Shown here one piece after another: positions 25,999 through 50,600 of a DNA stretch of 64,000 bases (positions are counted from its first letter, which is position 1; the number at the start of each line of letters is the position of its first letter). Both the position numbers and the translations under genes were made by a program. The stretch comes from Amia ocellicauda. Its lineage: Eukaryota; Chordata; Actinopteri; Amiiformes; Amiidae. The notes below the pieces were generated by a model. It saw only the letters and a list, made by a program, of their open reading frames with translations, had not been told where the DNA came from and searched no databases. The DNA lies in assembly GCF_036373705.1 (NCBI RefSeq), contig NC_089851.1, positions 5,053,920 through 5,117,919 on the forward strand. Reading direction: 5' to 3'.

Positions 25999-27025
25999 GT
26001 AGATGGATTATGAACTGGTTGATGTATAGGAAACAGAGGGTGTTGATTAGAGGAGTTGCTTCTAACTGGAGTGAGGTTGTTAGTGGAGTTCCACAGGGAT
26101 CAGTATTAGGGCCTGTGCTTTTTCTAATCTATATTCATGATCTGGACTCTGGGATAGTTAGCAAACTTGTCAAATTTGCAGATGATACTAAAATAGGTGG
26201 CTCAGCAGATACAATCTCGGCAGCACAGGCTATTCAAAGGGACTCAGATAATATTCAGTTGTGGGCGACACCTGGCAGATGAAATTCAATGCGGACAAGT
26301 GCAAGGTATTACATGCAGGTAACACAAATGTCCACTATAATTACACTATGGGAGGAATAGAACTAGATGAAGTAACGCATGAGAAAGACCTAGGAGTCTA
26401 TGTGGACTCCTCACTTTCTCCATCCAAACAATGTGGGGAAGCAATAAAAAAGGCAAACACAATGCTAGGGTATATTGTCAAAAGTGTAGAATTGAGATCA
26501 AGGGCAGTGATGTTCAGACTGTACAATGCACTAGTTAGAGCTCATCTGGATACTGTGGACGGTTCTGGGCTCCACACTTCAAGAAAGATATCGCTGCTCT
26601 AGAGGCAGTTCAGAGGAGAGCAACCAGACTTATTCCAGGTCTGAAGGGAATGTCCTACTGAGAGACTGAGGAACCTTTTCACCTGGAACAGAGGAGACTA
26701 CGTGGGGACTTGATTCAAGTCTTCAAAATCATGAGAGGCATCGACCACATCAAACCGGAGGAGCTTTTCCAGATCAACAGGGACACACGCACCCGGGAAC
26801 AGAAATGAAAATTGGGCTTCAAGGCATTCAAAATGGAAAACAGGAGACACTTCTTTACACATAGAGGCGTCACAATCTGAACAAACTCCCCAGCGATATG
26901 GCTGAAGCTGAAAGTTTGGGAACATTTAGAAATATACTGGATAGGATCCTTGGATTAATGGACACCAAACGAGCATGATGGGTCGAAAGGCCTCCTCTCG
27001 TTTGTAAACTTTCTTATGTTCTTAT
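25999..27025 (+). mobile_element. CR1-like LINE copy C, 5'-truncated, broken frames
   Basis: It starts abruptly at GTAGATGGATTATGAACTGG and runs through the same reverse transcriptase segment as copy A ([45 protein letters not shown]) to a complete 3' end, TTTCTTATGTTCTTAT. It shares the frame lesions near 26263 and 26550 and the TAC TGA lesion near 26660 with copy A. It is intergenic, upstream of NUB1. The 5' truncation point differs from copy A, which indicates separate insertions. Confidence 0.88.
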
Positions 27026-29190
27026 AACAATATGATGATAATAACAGTATTTTGGAATACATAAAACAAAAGAGTAGTAGTATGAAATGTATCATGTATT
27101 ATAAGTATTATTATCATTTGTCATAATTTTGGGGGAAAGTGTCATAGAGGACTGGTTGGACTGGCCGATTGCTTGTCACTCCTTAGGGACTCTCAGCGCT
27201 GATGTATCCCAGATTTGAATTATGGATCCCAACCTGTGGCCTGTATTTATCGAGCCAATCAGGGGCCTCCGTCGTTGTTCTTATAAACACTCCTTATTGT
27301 TTAGTGCACATTTTATGCATTGCTGCTGGATTCTTCATTTGCACAAAGGTTTCAAGCTGTTTCCTTTATTCTGGTGACATCTGATTTAGGAAATTAAATC
27401 AGCTGTAATCTATATTCTGAATATCGGTTAGTACAGTCCAGCCTGTTTTCATTGTTTGTTGTCTTACTCATACTTTGTGCTTGTGTATCTTTTTTGTGCC
27501 GTCTGTACTCCTTTGGAAAATACCCTTCCTTATGAAGGTAAATCATCCATATTGTTATCAGTTATCAGTTATATTGTAGTTATATTATATAATATGTTAT
27601 ATTAGTTATTAGTTATCATTAGTTATCTGTGCTGGAGTAGTACTGTAGATGTAGTCGAAGAAGTGGAAGACATTTACATACAAGATTAAATATCTTAATG
27701 TAATGTTGATCTTTGGTGTAAGATTGTATGGAATTAAATTAATAGGACAAATGTATAAGTATGGTTTTCATTATTTAGCTTAAAGTTTATTATTTTTTTC
27801 TTCTTTCTTTTCTAACTTAATGGAGATTTATTCAATCAAAATAATACAGTACTTATATTTTGCAGAACTCTGGCTAAACCTATCTTCCCAAAATAAAAAT
27901 GGTGTGAATTAGCATAACTCTGAAATTAACAAAGGCAAAATGATAGACACAGAAAGCATACTGTTGTGGGTGGGGAAAAAATACAGTAGAAAATTGTTAT
28001 CCCAAAAATCTCATGCTTTAGATTTCTTAGGAAGGAAGGAGATTGTATTGTTTATATTCATATTTATTAGGCCAAACCAGTTATTAAGGCATCAAGTAAC
28101 AGACTGCAATGTGTTTTACAGAACAGATTGTATTACATTTGTCTGGGATATCTGTATACAGTAACTGGTTTTGTCTGTTAACAAATACAGGCCTATTTGT
28201 TGATTAAAATATTAGCAGAAAAGAAAAAACACACAAACATAAAAAAAACTATATGTAGGCTATAAAAACTATACATATGGGCTAGGCCTTATAAACACTA
28301 AATTGGGTATCATCATACTTTGCATAAAGAAAACTACTTTATGTAAATCTACAGTAGATAAGTATTCATCTTTTTTTATTCAAAAATACTTGCGATTGAT
28401 TGTGAAATTCACAGTTCATGCCTCACACATCAGACCAATTTACTTATAAATATGTACTTCAACTGATCATATTGTGGGTATACAAATATTGATCTTGGTA
28501 AATTTCAATCATTTGTCATGTTACATTTCCAAACACAATAAACATTTGAGTCCAAAAGCACATATTATCATATATAGAGGTCCCATGTTTTCAACAGCAA
28601 AGACAGGGGGCTATATTGGCTCAGAATATTGATGGTGGTTTAAGAAGTGTGTCAGCTAAGAAACTGTGGCTCTGTATTTAAAAATTGAACTAATTCTCAC
28701 AACCAACAATTCTTTCAGCTTTCTGGTGGAAATCAAATCCACTTTACCAAACACTTTTTTACATCATCCGTTACCATCTCCAATATAAAATAAAACTTAA
28801 TATACTTGGTTAAAGTGGTTACCAACATGCCTTCTCTCTCAACTTTCTTGGGCTCGCATCTTCTTTATACATTAACCACCTGAACACTATTTGGTTAAAA
28901 ATGAATGATATTATTGTTTCTTTACAGTTCACAGGCAAATCAATTTAAGTCCTTAACACCTGTACTGAGTTCTACTCGTCGTACATGTTAGTTTCAAATG
29001 TGGGCTACATATTAATGAAGGCTTCTGTTAATCAAATAACTGTTTGACTGTGAGACTGCGAATAGTTTTGTAGTTTTGTATTAGCTGGTGGGTCACAGTT
29101 TATAATGACAGTTATGTCAGTATGGTACTCAAAAGAAAATGACTGCAAAATAAATATCCAAAACAGTAATTTCTGTATATCCAGACAGAT
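27026..29190. other. AT-rich intergenic, nothing recognised
   Basis: Between LINE copy C and the 3' UTR of the C9orf152-like gene. AT-rich, with only short chance frames. The run of TTATCAGTTAT/ATTAGTTAT phrases at 27555-27625 is simple local duplication. Confidence 0.5.
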
Positions 29191-29194
29191 TTAA

Positions 29195-29200
29195 TTTATT
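29195..29200 (-). terminator. Candidate polyadenylation signal of the C9orf152-like gene
   Basis: TTTATT on the + strand reads AATAAA on the gene strand, about 380 bases after the stop codon. The surroundings are AT-rich, so other signals are possible. Confidence 0.35.
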
Positions 29201-29578
29201 TTAATCAAATGAAATATTGAACTTTAAATGTATTATAAAATAAGTCAAAGTATCTATAGTCAGGTGTGAAGATCTGTAAACTAAAGTGTTTCTGCTGTAC
29301 AATATAACCGAGACACCTCCAGGTATTATATATTTAATTCATAGTATACAGTGAAATACAAAAACAACTGGGAGAGATATGTGGTGTTCAAGACTCCTCC
29401 AGTTGGTTGTCAGTTTAGACATTTTGACAATACATCTTATACAGTAACATTTTTCCCCACAAAAAGTGCAAGTTAATACAATTAACCAATGATGTTTCGA
29501 AAAACGTCTTGAATCCTTCTGTTTTCCAATTATTGCTCAATGTGGTTTCACTGCAACCAGTTGATTAATGAAGAGTCA

Positions 29579-31720
29579 TTAATGTGACTCATACAGTCCA
29601 AGTCTCCTGGCTGCTTCAGACTGTTTTGGCTGTTTCTTCTGTGGAAAGGGGTAGTATTGGAGTTTAGTGGAGGCTTGTGAAGATCTGGACTCATCCAGAC
29701 TCAGCTGTCTGGACAGGATGACAGGGGCTGAGAACTTCCTCTGAGACAAGATGGCACTCCCAGCTGGGCAGGTGTCGTTTGGGTTTTCTGATTTTTCTAA
29801 AGGCACTGGGTTTTCCAGAGAGGCATGTTTGGTGAGGAGAAGATTTCTTTTGGCGCTGCCTGGCTCCCTGGGTGAGGTGGCTGTCATGGCGTTTGTGTCG
29901 GACGTTTTGCCCGAGGTTGCCTCTCGGGGGCGGTTGGGATGTGCCATGCGGTGGATTCCAAGGTGTGTGCGCCAAGGGGTTCTATAATCCTCCGAGTCAC
30001 TGACAAAATCAAATTGTATCCCTTTGACCGCCATATGTTCCTCAAGGGGTTTTGCAGGATTCACTTCCTGGTTTATTGGTATCGTGCTGAATAAGGATTC
30101 TCCACTCGTGTCTTTGATGCCTGTGGGTGAGGGTAAAGAAAAATACAATAATGCTTAATGAAGTCAAATCAAATAAAGCCTGCTACAACTGCAGCAACAT
30201 ATTAGGCATGAGTAATATTCCCTTGCTGAGTATACAGTATAACTGTGATGATAAAATACCACAAACAGAAAGCACGTCAGTGAATTGATCAAAACATCAG
30301 TGACGCCTGCTTTCCCTTTTCAAATACAAGAAGCAGTTTTAATACAAACCTAATCACATGAAGCACCAGTTTCTTGTTGGACAGTCAGTATAGCAATAAG
30401 CACTGTGATTACACAAATGGTTAAGATGTAGGTGGGTTGCTGTATTTCCTGTATTATGTTACAGGTTAATTACACAGAACAGACTTATCCAAATGCTTAT
30501 ACGTTTTCCGTGTAAATTCTGGTCTTATCAGTCTGATAAACAAAACCATTTAACAGGTCTGGCGAGTTTTTAATCATGATATCAAGAAGGATTAGCACTG
30601 CATGCAATGTGCTTTTTTGTAAGTCTGATCAAGTTCACATAGCTATACAACTCACTCTTTATAACCCAGCTGCTCAGTGGACCCCTCAGTGTATCGAAAC
30701 GCTTAAATGTGGAAGAGGGTTAATGCGCTTTAAAACTAAGGGACATTGATTTCCAGAGTTTCACGTTTACAGTTGGCACGTCCTAGTGTTACAATCAAAG
30801 AAGGATACATTTTACTAACATAAACAGTATAACGACGTAAGCCCTGTCCATTTTAATGTCAATTAAATAAAAGTTGAAGAGCTTGGGTTACTGATCTGAA
30901 TTACATGCTGTTTACATGCACACTTCACAAATGTCTCGATTTACACGCAGCCAGTCCTTTATACAAATTAATTTAAAGTATCACATCAATATCACCCAAG
31001 CGCACACGCAACAGCGCTTCATGTTACCAGTTCTCAGATGACTTTACACGCAGGGCTGGGCGGTGTTGGCCATCTGTAACGTGTGGATCTAATTGTTACA
31101 TTTGGACAAAGTAAGCGTCTACATTAGTTACATGCAGCGGTAACGTCACAATCATGTTGTTTGTGTAATAAAAACATATCCATCCTTTGCATAATAATGG
31201 TAGAAGGAAGTGCCTAACTGTGGACGTATGCGCCGGGTTAAGCACTTTCTGCACGAAGCGTTTTAGACTCAAATTGAACTTCCCAAAGATCACAGGTGAA
31301 CTAACCCCCTTTAGGATATAATTTGAAAGCGGCAGAAAATAAAAGTACTCAAACACGTCATTCAAGAGCTTGTGTTGTGCATGCACTTTAACGCACACTG
31401 CTGAAACACTTTATTTCACTTCTTACCCCAAGTACGCAAAGCCCACTACATTACAATTCCCGAAACATACCTTTCTTGAATAACACGACGTGCGTCTCGG
31501 ACCTCTGCCTCCTCCGCAGGCAGTGATACTGCTCCCGCAGCAGCGACACGTCCATCCCGGCCGGGCGTCCTGCGGCTGCGGGGCGATGACGCGTCAGCTG
31601 CTGCCACAGCGCCGCCAAGCCCAGAGAGCAACACGACAACATCTGGCATGCCCGAGTGCATCTGGATAATACTGGCCTGGCTTTTCTCTTCTTGTCCCTT
31701 CTCCCCTCTAGGACAGTCAT
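29579..31720 (-). CDS. C9orf152-like protein, two exons, 263 aa
   Basis: Exon 1 is 31720-31471 and exon 2 is 30120-29579. The joining phase is consistent (one base carried over) and the total is 264 codons including the stop. Two segments match human C9orf152 as I know it: SLLREQYHCLRRRQRSETHV near the exon 1 end, and the C-terminus YYPFPQKKQPKQSEAARRLG. The middle (about residues 90-235) is low-complexity and Ser/Pro-rich and does not align well, which is usual for this protein. The upstream ATG at 31718-31720 fits the human N-terminal length better than the internal ATG at 31553-31555 (208 aa). No function is known. No transmembrane segment or catalytic motif is visible. It could be the C9orf152 orthologue moved in this lineage, or a paralogue. 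Confidence 0.82.
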
Positions 31721-32123
31721 ATTTTGAAGTTAGCTCGCAGTGCTGGGAAGCTACAGTAGAGCTCTCTGTTGTCTACATGTTGGGATACAGACAGTGCTGG
31801 CGGTGTGCAAATATTTAGGCTAATTTCTGGTTCTTTGGTAACCAATGGGAGAACATGGGAACATGTCAATACATATACATGAAGAGGAGCTTAAAATGAG
31901 CAGGTGCAGAACAGGAATGGTTTGCTTCAATGCTTTTTGAAACGGCTTTTGAAGGGACTTTTATATTGTGCCCTTGTTTGCAAGTATGCATTAACAAAAG
32001 AATATTACCACTGTTATGTCTCGGATGTACTGCAGAAGCCAGTTCAAAGTAAACGCCTATAAGCTGTTGTGGGGGTCATGTTTCGCCAGTGTGGAATAAT
32101 TTGCTTTTTAAGACCTGGATATA

Positions 32124-33344
32124 CACTCACCTAAAGGATTATTAGGAACACCATACTAATACTGTGTTTGACCCCCTTTCGCCTTCAGAACTGCCTTAAT
32201 TCTACGTGGCATTGATTCAACAAGGTGCGGAAAGCATTCTTTAGAAATGTTGGCCCATATTGATAGGATAGCATCTTGCAGTTGATGGAGATTTGTGGGA
32301 TGCACATCCAGGGCACGAAGCTCCCGTTCCACCACATCCCAAAGATGCTCTATTGGGTTGAGATCTGGTGACTGTGGGGGCCAGTTTAGTACAGTGAACT
32401 CATTGTCATGTTCAAGAAACCAATTTGAAATGATTCGACCTTTGTGACATGGTGCATTATCCTGCTGGAAGTAGCCATCAGAGGATGGGTACATGGTGGT
32501 CATAAAGGGATGGACATGGTCAGAAACAATGCTCAGGTAGGCCGTGGCATTTAAACGATGCCCAATTGGCACTAAGGGGCCTAAAGTGTGCCAAGAAAAC
32601 ATCCCCCACACCATTACACCACCACCACCAGCCTGCACAGTGGTAACAAGGCATGATGGATCCATGTTCTCATTCTGTTTACGCCAAATTCTGACTCTAC
32701 CATCTGAATGTCTCAACAGAAATCGAGACTCATCAGACCAGGCAACATTTTTCCAGTCTTCAACTGTCCAATTTTGGTGAGCTTGTGCAAATTGTAGCCT
32801 CTTTTTCCTATTTGTAGTGGAGATGAGTGGTACCCGGTGGGGTCTTCTGCTGTTGTAGCCCATCCGCCTCAAGGTTGTACGTGTTGTGGCTTCACAAATG
32901 CTTTGCTGCATACCTCGGTTGTAACGAGTGGTTATTTCAGTCAAAGTTGCTCTTCTATCAGCTTGAATCAGTCGGCCCATTCTCCTCTGACCTCTAGCAT
33001 CAACAAGGCATTTTCGCCCACAGGACTGCCGCATACTGGATGTTTTTCCCTTTTCATACCATTCTTTGTAAACCCTAGAAATGGTTGTGCGTGAAAATCC
33101 CAGTAACTGAGCAGATTGTGAAATACTCAGACCGGCCCGTCTGGCACCAACAACCATGCCACGCTCAAAATTGCTTAAATCACCTTTCTTTCCCATTCAG
33201 ACATTCAGTTTGGAGTTCAGGAGATTGTCTTGACCAGGACCACACCCCTAAACGCATTGAAGCAACTGCCATGTGATTGGTTGGTTAGATAATTGCATTA
33301 ATGAGAAATTGAACAGGTGTTCCTAATAATCCTTTAGGTGAGTG
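32124..33344 (-). mobile_element. Complete Tc1/mariner element, DD36E (Incomer-like)
   Basis: The 1221-bp element is flanked by TA on both sides (32122-32123 and 33345-33346). Its 29-bp terminal inverted repeats are perfect, beginning CACTCACCTAAAGGATTATT and ending GGAACACC (32124-32152 and 33316-33344). It holds one intact transposase on the minus strand, leaving only about 3 bases between the stop codon and the left repeat and about 150 bases of leader. Identical repeats and an open frame point to recent insertion. It lies between the C9orf152-like gene and XYLB. Confidence 0.95.
32156..33196 (-). CDS. Tc1/mariner transposase, intact, 346 aa, DD36E
   Basis: A single open frame from MGKKGDLSNFERG to KAKGGQTQY. 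The N-terminal half carries the helix-turn-helix region (ISQSAQLLGFSRTTISRVYK) and a second DNA-binding segment. The catalytic half has WSDESRFLLR (Asp 1), YFQQDNAPCHKG (Asp 2) and [12 protein letters not shown] (Glu). I count 36 residues between Asp 2 and Glu. Classical Tc1 has 34, and DD36E defines the Incomer family. Length suits that family. No stop, frameshift or missing catalytic residue is seen, so the protein could be functional. It would excise and reinsert the element at TA. Confidence 0.95.
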   Translation of the reverse strand: MGKKGDLSNFERGMVVGARRAGLSISQSAQLLGFSRTTISRVYKEWYEKGKTSSMRQSCGRKCLVDARGQRRMGRLIQADRRATLTEITTRYNRGMQQSICEATTRTTLRRMGYNSRRPHRVPLISTTNRKKRLQFAQAHQNWTVEDWKNVAWSDESRFLLRHSDGRVRIWRKQNENMDPSCLVTTVQAGGGGVMVWGMFSWHTLGPLVPIGHRLNATAYLSIVSDHVHPFMTTMYPSSDGYFQQDNAPCHKGRIISNWFLEHDNEFTVLNWPPQSPDLNPIEHLWDVVERELRALDVHPTNLHQLQDAILSIWANISKECFPHLVESMPRRIKAVLKAKGGQTQY

Positions 33345-33346
33345 TA

Positions 33347-35470
33347 ATTTACAAACATGGTGGTGACACATAAAAAACATTAGGTATCAAGACCAAGGTA
33401 CAGGGACTACGTATTACCATTGAACAACAAGTTAAATCCTACTGGTGTTTCTCCACCTAAGACAAATACATAGTGTACAATAAACATATATTGGGTTTAT
33501 ATATTGCCTTCCCATCTTTCCCTCTACCCCTCTCCTGTCTCTTTTTACATTTCCAGTAACAGGTTTGATAGTTTAGCTGAAAACTTTGTGAGTTTTTGCA
33601 AACTGACAGGAAAATTATGGAAACACGTGTCCCTGGTCTTATTGTATTTTCTGCAGAGGGAAAGGAAATCTATGTCAATGGTGGCCTCTCCCAGGTCACA
33701 GTGACTGTATAGTCTTATGTTCAGGGTTGCAGGATGTGTTGTGTAAACCTGATTCTATGCCAAACTATGGGAACTGAATCTGTACAGTCAGATACGTCAT
33801 TAAACTAAAATGGTTATTGTATGCTCTGTAATCAGTCAGGTTTGAAATGCTGTTATGTTTTTATATTTAAATACTGCAAAGTCAATGTTCTGATACTTAC
33901 AAAATGTATGCATAGTCCGATAAAAACATATCCACTCTCCCAAATCAACTATTGGAACTATTAGAAAAGTATGCAGTGCAATTAAGATCTAAATCATACT
34001 TTTAATTATAAGGTGTTCTTATTCTTATGAACAATAAAAAGGAAAACAGCAAAACACTAAGGACAATTTTCAGTTTTTAATTTTTTATATGTATTTGTCT
34101 GCATTCGGGGTTGTTTAAAACAGGATAAGCAGCCATTTTCCAGTCTTAAAATTAAATTAAATGTTTGAACATTTCTAACATGCTACACACTCTAATTGTT
34201 AGACATAGCACAGGTGATAAAATATAGAAAACGTCTCAGGATTTGTTAGAATGAGTGCATATTTACAGTAAATGCGTCATCCAGTTCAGCTCAAAAACTT
34301 TACTACCTTTTATTCGCTGGTTTACAAGCTGATATCAAATACCCTGACTTTTCAAATTCATCACTGAACAAATATACAACTCCTCAAAAGAAAGAAAAGT
34401 AAACAGAATGTAATTGATTACTGGCATTTCTGATACTATATTACAATGCTCCCCTTCATTTTATTCACACCCTTCCACATGTAAAGATGCATTTGCTGCT
34501 GCTACTGTGTTGACACAGCAATGTTTATGAAGTGGGCAGGTCGACTTATACCATTGTTACGTTACCAGACACGTAGACGAGGTCATTTTGTAGCTCAGTT
34601 ACTGAGCAACACAACGACTGCCTGTATTATATTCATATTAATTTGAATCACAAACACCACAGCTGACATAAATACAATCATGTTTCCTTATTTTGTCCGC
34701 ATTATGGACAAAAATGTGTATACTAAATTTAAACCATGCACAGTGAAAAATCTTGTCTGTCAATAGTAATAATTCAATAGCAATAGCAATAACTAAAATG
34801 CTAAACATGTATTCCAACCTGTCCAATTTAAAGTTAGATCTTTCTTGGTAAGTTCACCTCAGTATAGTCTATTATTATATCCATTATAAAATCAATATGG
34901 TCCATAGAAAATAACATGTTATAAAATGGTTTATTACAGTATCAATCTGGCTAAGTTTGCTACATCTAAAATGCTAGTCAGACAGTTTTATAGATTGGAT
35001 TTTAAAACAAGTCAACAGGATCAGGTGTTATCCTGGATTATTTTAAGAGTGACCTTCATTTTCTGTAGTTGATGTTAGTCTGTAGTGGTCAGATAAACAT
35101 GTGGTCAGTTATAGGACATCTCTTGGTTATTTTTGTATTACAGAATTTCATGAATGCATTATGGTTGGGAAATGTATCTAATCTTTACGCAAAGTATTGT
35201 TATTGTAACCATATGTGACACATACACTGGCTTTACATTGTGATACAGTGATAGCTTTTGCATTATGTAATTGTGTTTTTAAATTGAACAACAAACAAAC
35301 ACCGACACCTTGCTTGTTTCATTTTCTCTCCAATGTTTTCACAATTGTTCTTTGTGTCTTTTTGTTGCCGTATATCTTACCATCTCAAACAGACCAATCC
35401 AACTGAAGACCGTACAGTGTTAAAAATGGTTTTTATGGTAGCGGCCCCTTTAATTCCGCTGTGTTCGCGT
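33347..35470. other. Intergenic, nothing recognised
   Basis: AT-rich sequence between the DD36E transposon and the XYLB promoter. No exon, RNA gene or named repeat was seen on either strand. Confidence 0.5.
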
Positions 35471-35472
35471 CA

Positions 35473-35480
35473 TGACGTCA
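35473..35480. promoter_or_regulatory. Consensus CRE (TGACGTCA) in the XYLB promoter
   Basis: A perfect palindromic CREB/ATF site lies 28 bases before the XYLB ATG, within a locally GC- and CpG-rich segment (about 35440-35570) with no TATA box. The position suggests a core promoter element. Binding is not shown by sequence. Confidence 0.5.
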
Positions 35481-35507
35481 GGCCCGGAGTCCCGCCCTGC
35501 CGTGCAC

Positions 35508-47041
<11,534 letters not shown>

Positions 47042-47372
47042 TGACTGTTTAATCACATTATCGGTCTCCGTTGAATCTTTCCAGGTTCTCCTCGCCTGGC
47101 CCGGGTGTAGCTGTAGGGGCTTTTCCACTGTAGCTCAGCTGTAGCTCAGCTGCTCCTCGGCGTACCGTATCATATCGCATACCCGTCAGGGCCGGACAGG
47201 TCTGTGCAGGAGTGTCTGCGGGGAGAACCTCTTTTCTTTCTCTCCATTGTGAAGCGAGAGGTGATGCAATCGAGGGAACTGATACTGAGAAAGAAGTAAA
47301 ACAATTTCTTAGTAAAAAAGAAAAGTAACATTTTGTTGATAATTTTAAATAAATGTTATGAATCTTTTAAAG

Positions 47373-47617
47373 CAGGGGCGTCAGACCTGGGGGGATGCAG
47401 TGTCCACTGGTTTTTGTTCCAACAGGAGCTCCCAGTTACTTAATTAATGTTGTTATTTACTTATTGAAAACCTTAATATTTTATTTTTATAGTCGAAATG
47501 TGTTGATGACTCAAAACACTGAAGCCACAGAACATTCCAGAGTCTGGAGAGAAGGGTTCAATTTGTCCAGTTAATTGTTTAATTAGAAAAATTAAGGACT
47601 GGAGTCTGACACCCATG
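47373..47617. mobile_element. hAT-like MITE, 245 bp
   Basis: Ends CAGGGGCGTCAGACC and the near-complement GTCTGACACCCATG are imperfect terminal inverted repeats. Flanking 8-mers TTTTAAAG (47365-47372) and TTGTAAAG (47618-47625) agree at 7 of 8 positions, as expected of an aged hAT target duplication. No open reading frame of note. Confidence 0.7.
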
Positions 47618-50600
47618 TTGTAAAGAATGCAATTTTGAAAAGTATCGTGACGCATATTACACCAGGTAGGGGGGTCACAACGACGAGTCTTGATGGAAGA
47701 GAGAACATGAGACGTCTTGGGGGAAATAAAAACACAACAGAAAAACAAACCAACCTAAATTAAAATCCCCAGAGTCACTCGAATCATGAGTTAGACAAAA
47801 CAACACCATGCGCAGCTAGGATCAGTTATACCTGCAGGCACTCCTTAGCAAAGCTTGTGGGGGGAAGCATTTATGGAAACTATTAAAATAGATTTAGCAG
47901 TAGAGCAGAATAGTGAATACTGAATACAACAGTGAAGGTCAATCCGGCATTTCAGTAGACATTGTAACAGATGTACGAGCAAGAGTTTAGTATGAGCCTG
48001 GTCAAACCAACATGCAGAAATAAACTATATTTGGTTCATATTTATCGTTTTAAAGACTAGTATAACTGTATATACTGATGAGAATACCAGGACCACAATT
48101 ACATTATTAATGCATATGTAATTACACTGTTATCATAAGTGACTACCTGAGGAGGTCATTTTAATATTTCCTATTGAAACTGTGTGTAATTTATTACATC
48201 CATGCAGCAGTTAGGGTAATCAATAATCACTCTCTTATGATTAATTTATTTTCTGTGTGTATAATTGTCTAGTAAATTGCTCAGAGCTAATTTAGTCGAA
48301 CAGTAATTTAGATGGCAGAGACTGTGGTACCTCATACGTGTCTAAAGGGTCACGTGTGTCACTATTAACCCACATGTGAATAGATGCTTTAACTGTAAAC
48401 TTTTGAACTCTGTTCTGCTGGTCCTGGGGCATCAGAGGAGAGGCTTTCTCAGGCAAAGTAGGCTAAAACAAAAGCTGTGATTGTGGTGACAGAGCTGAGG
48501 TTATACAAAGAAAAAACAAATCCCTCATTTACTGACAGTTGAGTCAAGTGCAAGTGGTTAACAAAAGGATGGTTTTGACGTCCAGAAAACCGAGAAAATG
48601 TGTTGAATTACTGAAATGTGAGACTGCTTTGTGAGTTAAATTGATACACATTCAAATTGGGGGTGACCCAGTGACCCTACTATGTTAACCACAAACACAC
48701 ACACAAGACTATATGTACACTGTATTGCAAAACCTCCCAATGCGACAAGAATGAATTGAATTAAACCAGAGGGACGTGGCACATGTGATTTTGAACACAT
48801 TTGTATATCCAGGAAGGGCAATAGTGGATCTACCAGGATACACAAGTGTTCATGTGGTGTGGTGCATTGGAATAATTTTCTGTAGGATGAATCGCTATTG
48901 CAGAAACATTGATAAATAAGTTTTCACTCCACAGTTCATTCCATTCTTCTTTTTCTATTTTAATTAGTTTTTTAAATGAGATACCCCGTACTTTATGTGA
49001 TTGGTATAGCTTTAAGTCATTCATGACTATTTCAAACATGGAAAATAAGTATACATTTGAATGCAAGCATACATGTTTGATTTGCTTTGACCGTTTGAAG
49101 AGCATTATATTCGCGTTCAGATGGTCACTGAATGAGACGGATGTGAGCTCTTCTAAAGTCGTTTCCAGAATCCGTTTGTGAAAGGACCAGATGAAAGGTA
49201 AGGCTGTGCGGTTTGTAAAAACACATTTCAGTGGTTCGTGTTGCTGTTAATTGACTATTAAAAACCACTTGCTTAAGGGCAGAGGTTAACCTCGCATGTA
49301 AGTACTTATGAAAATCAAACAAACAAACCAAAAAATCAAAAAAAAAAAAAATGCCAGGTTAGGTTTTATAATATGTTTACAATATTTGTAGTTGTGTAAG
49401 TGCTTCCCCTACTGTGACCCCCATCCCGGTCGACGGTCCACTATCTGCCTCACCCCCGTCAACAAATCAGTAACTGCCTGCCCTGTAAAGCAGCTGCTAT
49501 TGCCCCAGTGCGGGGAGCTTCATAGCTAATTTCTCAGTCCGTTTTTTGATAGACTTTTGTGCGTGCCGTGGCCTTGAAAGGATATTAATATTGTTATTAA
49601 TATTATACTCAACATCATCCTCTGCCTTTGTCGTTGCACTCGGATTGAAGGCCTCCCCACTTTCAATCCACAGTGCCTCTTTTCCATGAAACGTCTTTTG
49701 TGCTCTCTACTGTAAGGCAAGGCTTCTGCTCTCCTCGCCCCATTGTCTAAATATATGCAATCTACAGGTTTGTGACTTAAAACAAAACCATACTCAAATT
49801 CCATGGTGCAAATACTTCTGAGCCGTTTTAAAACTTAAACGGTGGTGAAGGTTACTTTTGCCGTACAATGGTGTTGCTATGCTTCGACGCAGCGTAACAC
49901 AGACAATCTTTTCGATGCCTTTTAAGCTCAGGGATTGTTTCTGTTTTGAGAGTGTACTGTCTCCTTGGATTCAAGACAGGGGCTATTGTTGTTGTCTGGA
50001 CTCTGCTGAACAAATTACCTTTAGTTACGTTTGTGAATTAGTCTGCTCCATAACCCGGGAGTGGAGTGACTCACTTTTCCACTGAAAGAAAAGGGGATTT
50101 GCGTAGATGCACAAAGCAACATTATTGATAGCAAAAGGCTAATGATGCTGACCTTGGAGCTGTACACAAATAGGCCTAAGTGCTGAGAAAAATTCAATAG
50201 TCAATAAAATTAGTTTGAATGGAATTTGCATTTACAAGTACTAAATAGTGCCTTTAATTCAGCCAGGCTTCAGTCGAATACTGAAATGCGGTCGTTGGCG
50301 AATGGAGCACAAGATCCAGTTTGTGTCAGAACTTTTGTACTGCAGATTATGTAATTTAATTAACTAATTAATCAATTAATTTATTTATTTTAATCTAATA
50401 CAGTATAGGTATTTCCCCCCCAAAAAAAAATGGTCTCAGAACTTTCTATTTATGGTTCAAATCTGAATTGGAAAGAAAAAGTAAATAGTGTAAATAAATT
50501 CAGCCAATCCTGCTTGCTTGGTTACTTTATTGAATCTATTCATAAAAGATCAGCGGGAATAAGCTTCCATAGCATGGCGATGTATTCAATCACAACTCAT

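Noticed and set aside
29751..29987. Open frame on the + strand opposite the C9orf152-like exon 2
   Set aside because: Shadow of the real exon, whose splice phase and homology support the minus strand.
47128..47157. GTAGCTCAGCT repeated, tRNA D-arm-like
   Set aside because: Simple direct duplication with no matching B box.
49526..49804. 92-codon frame on the minus strand
   Set aside because: No recognisable domain, no supporting splice sites or neighbours.
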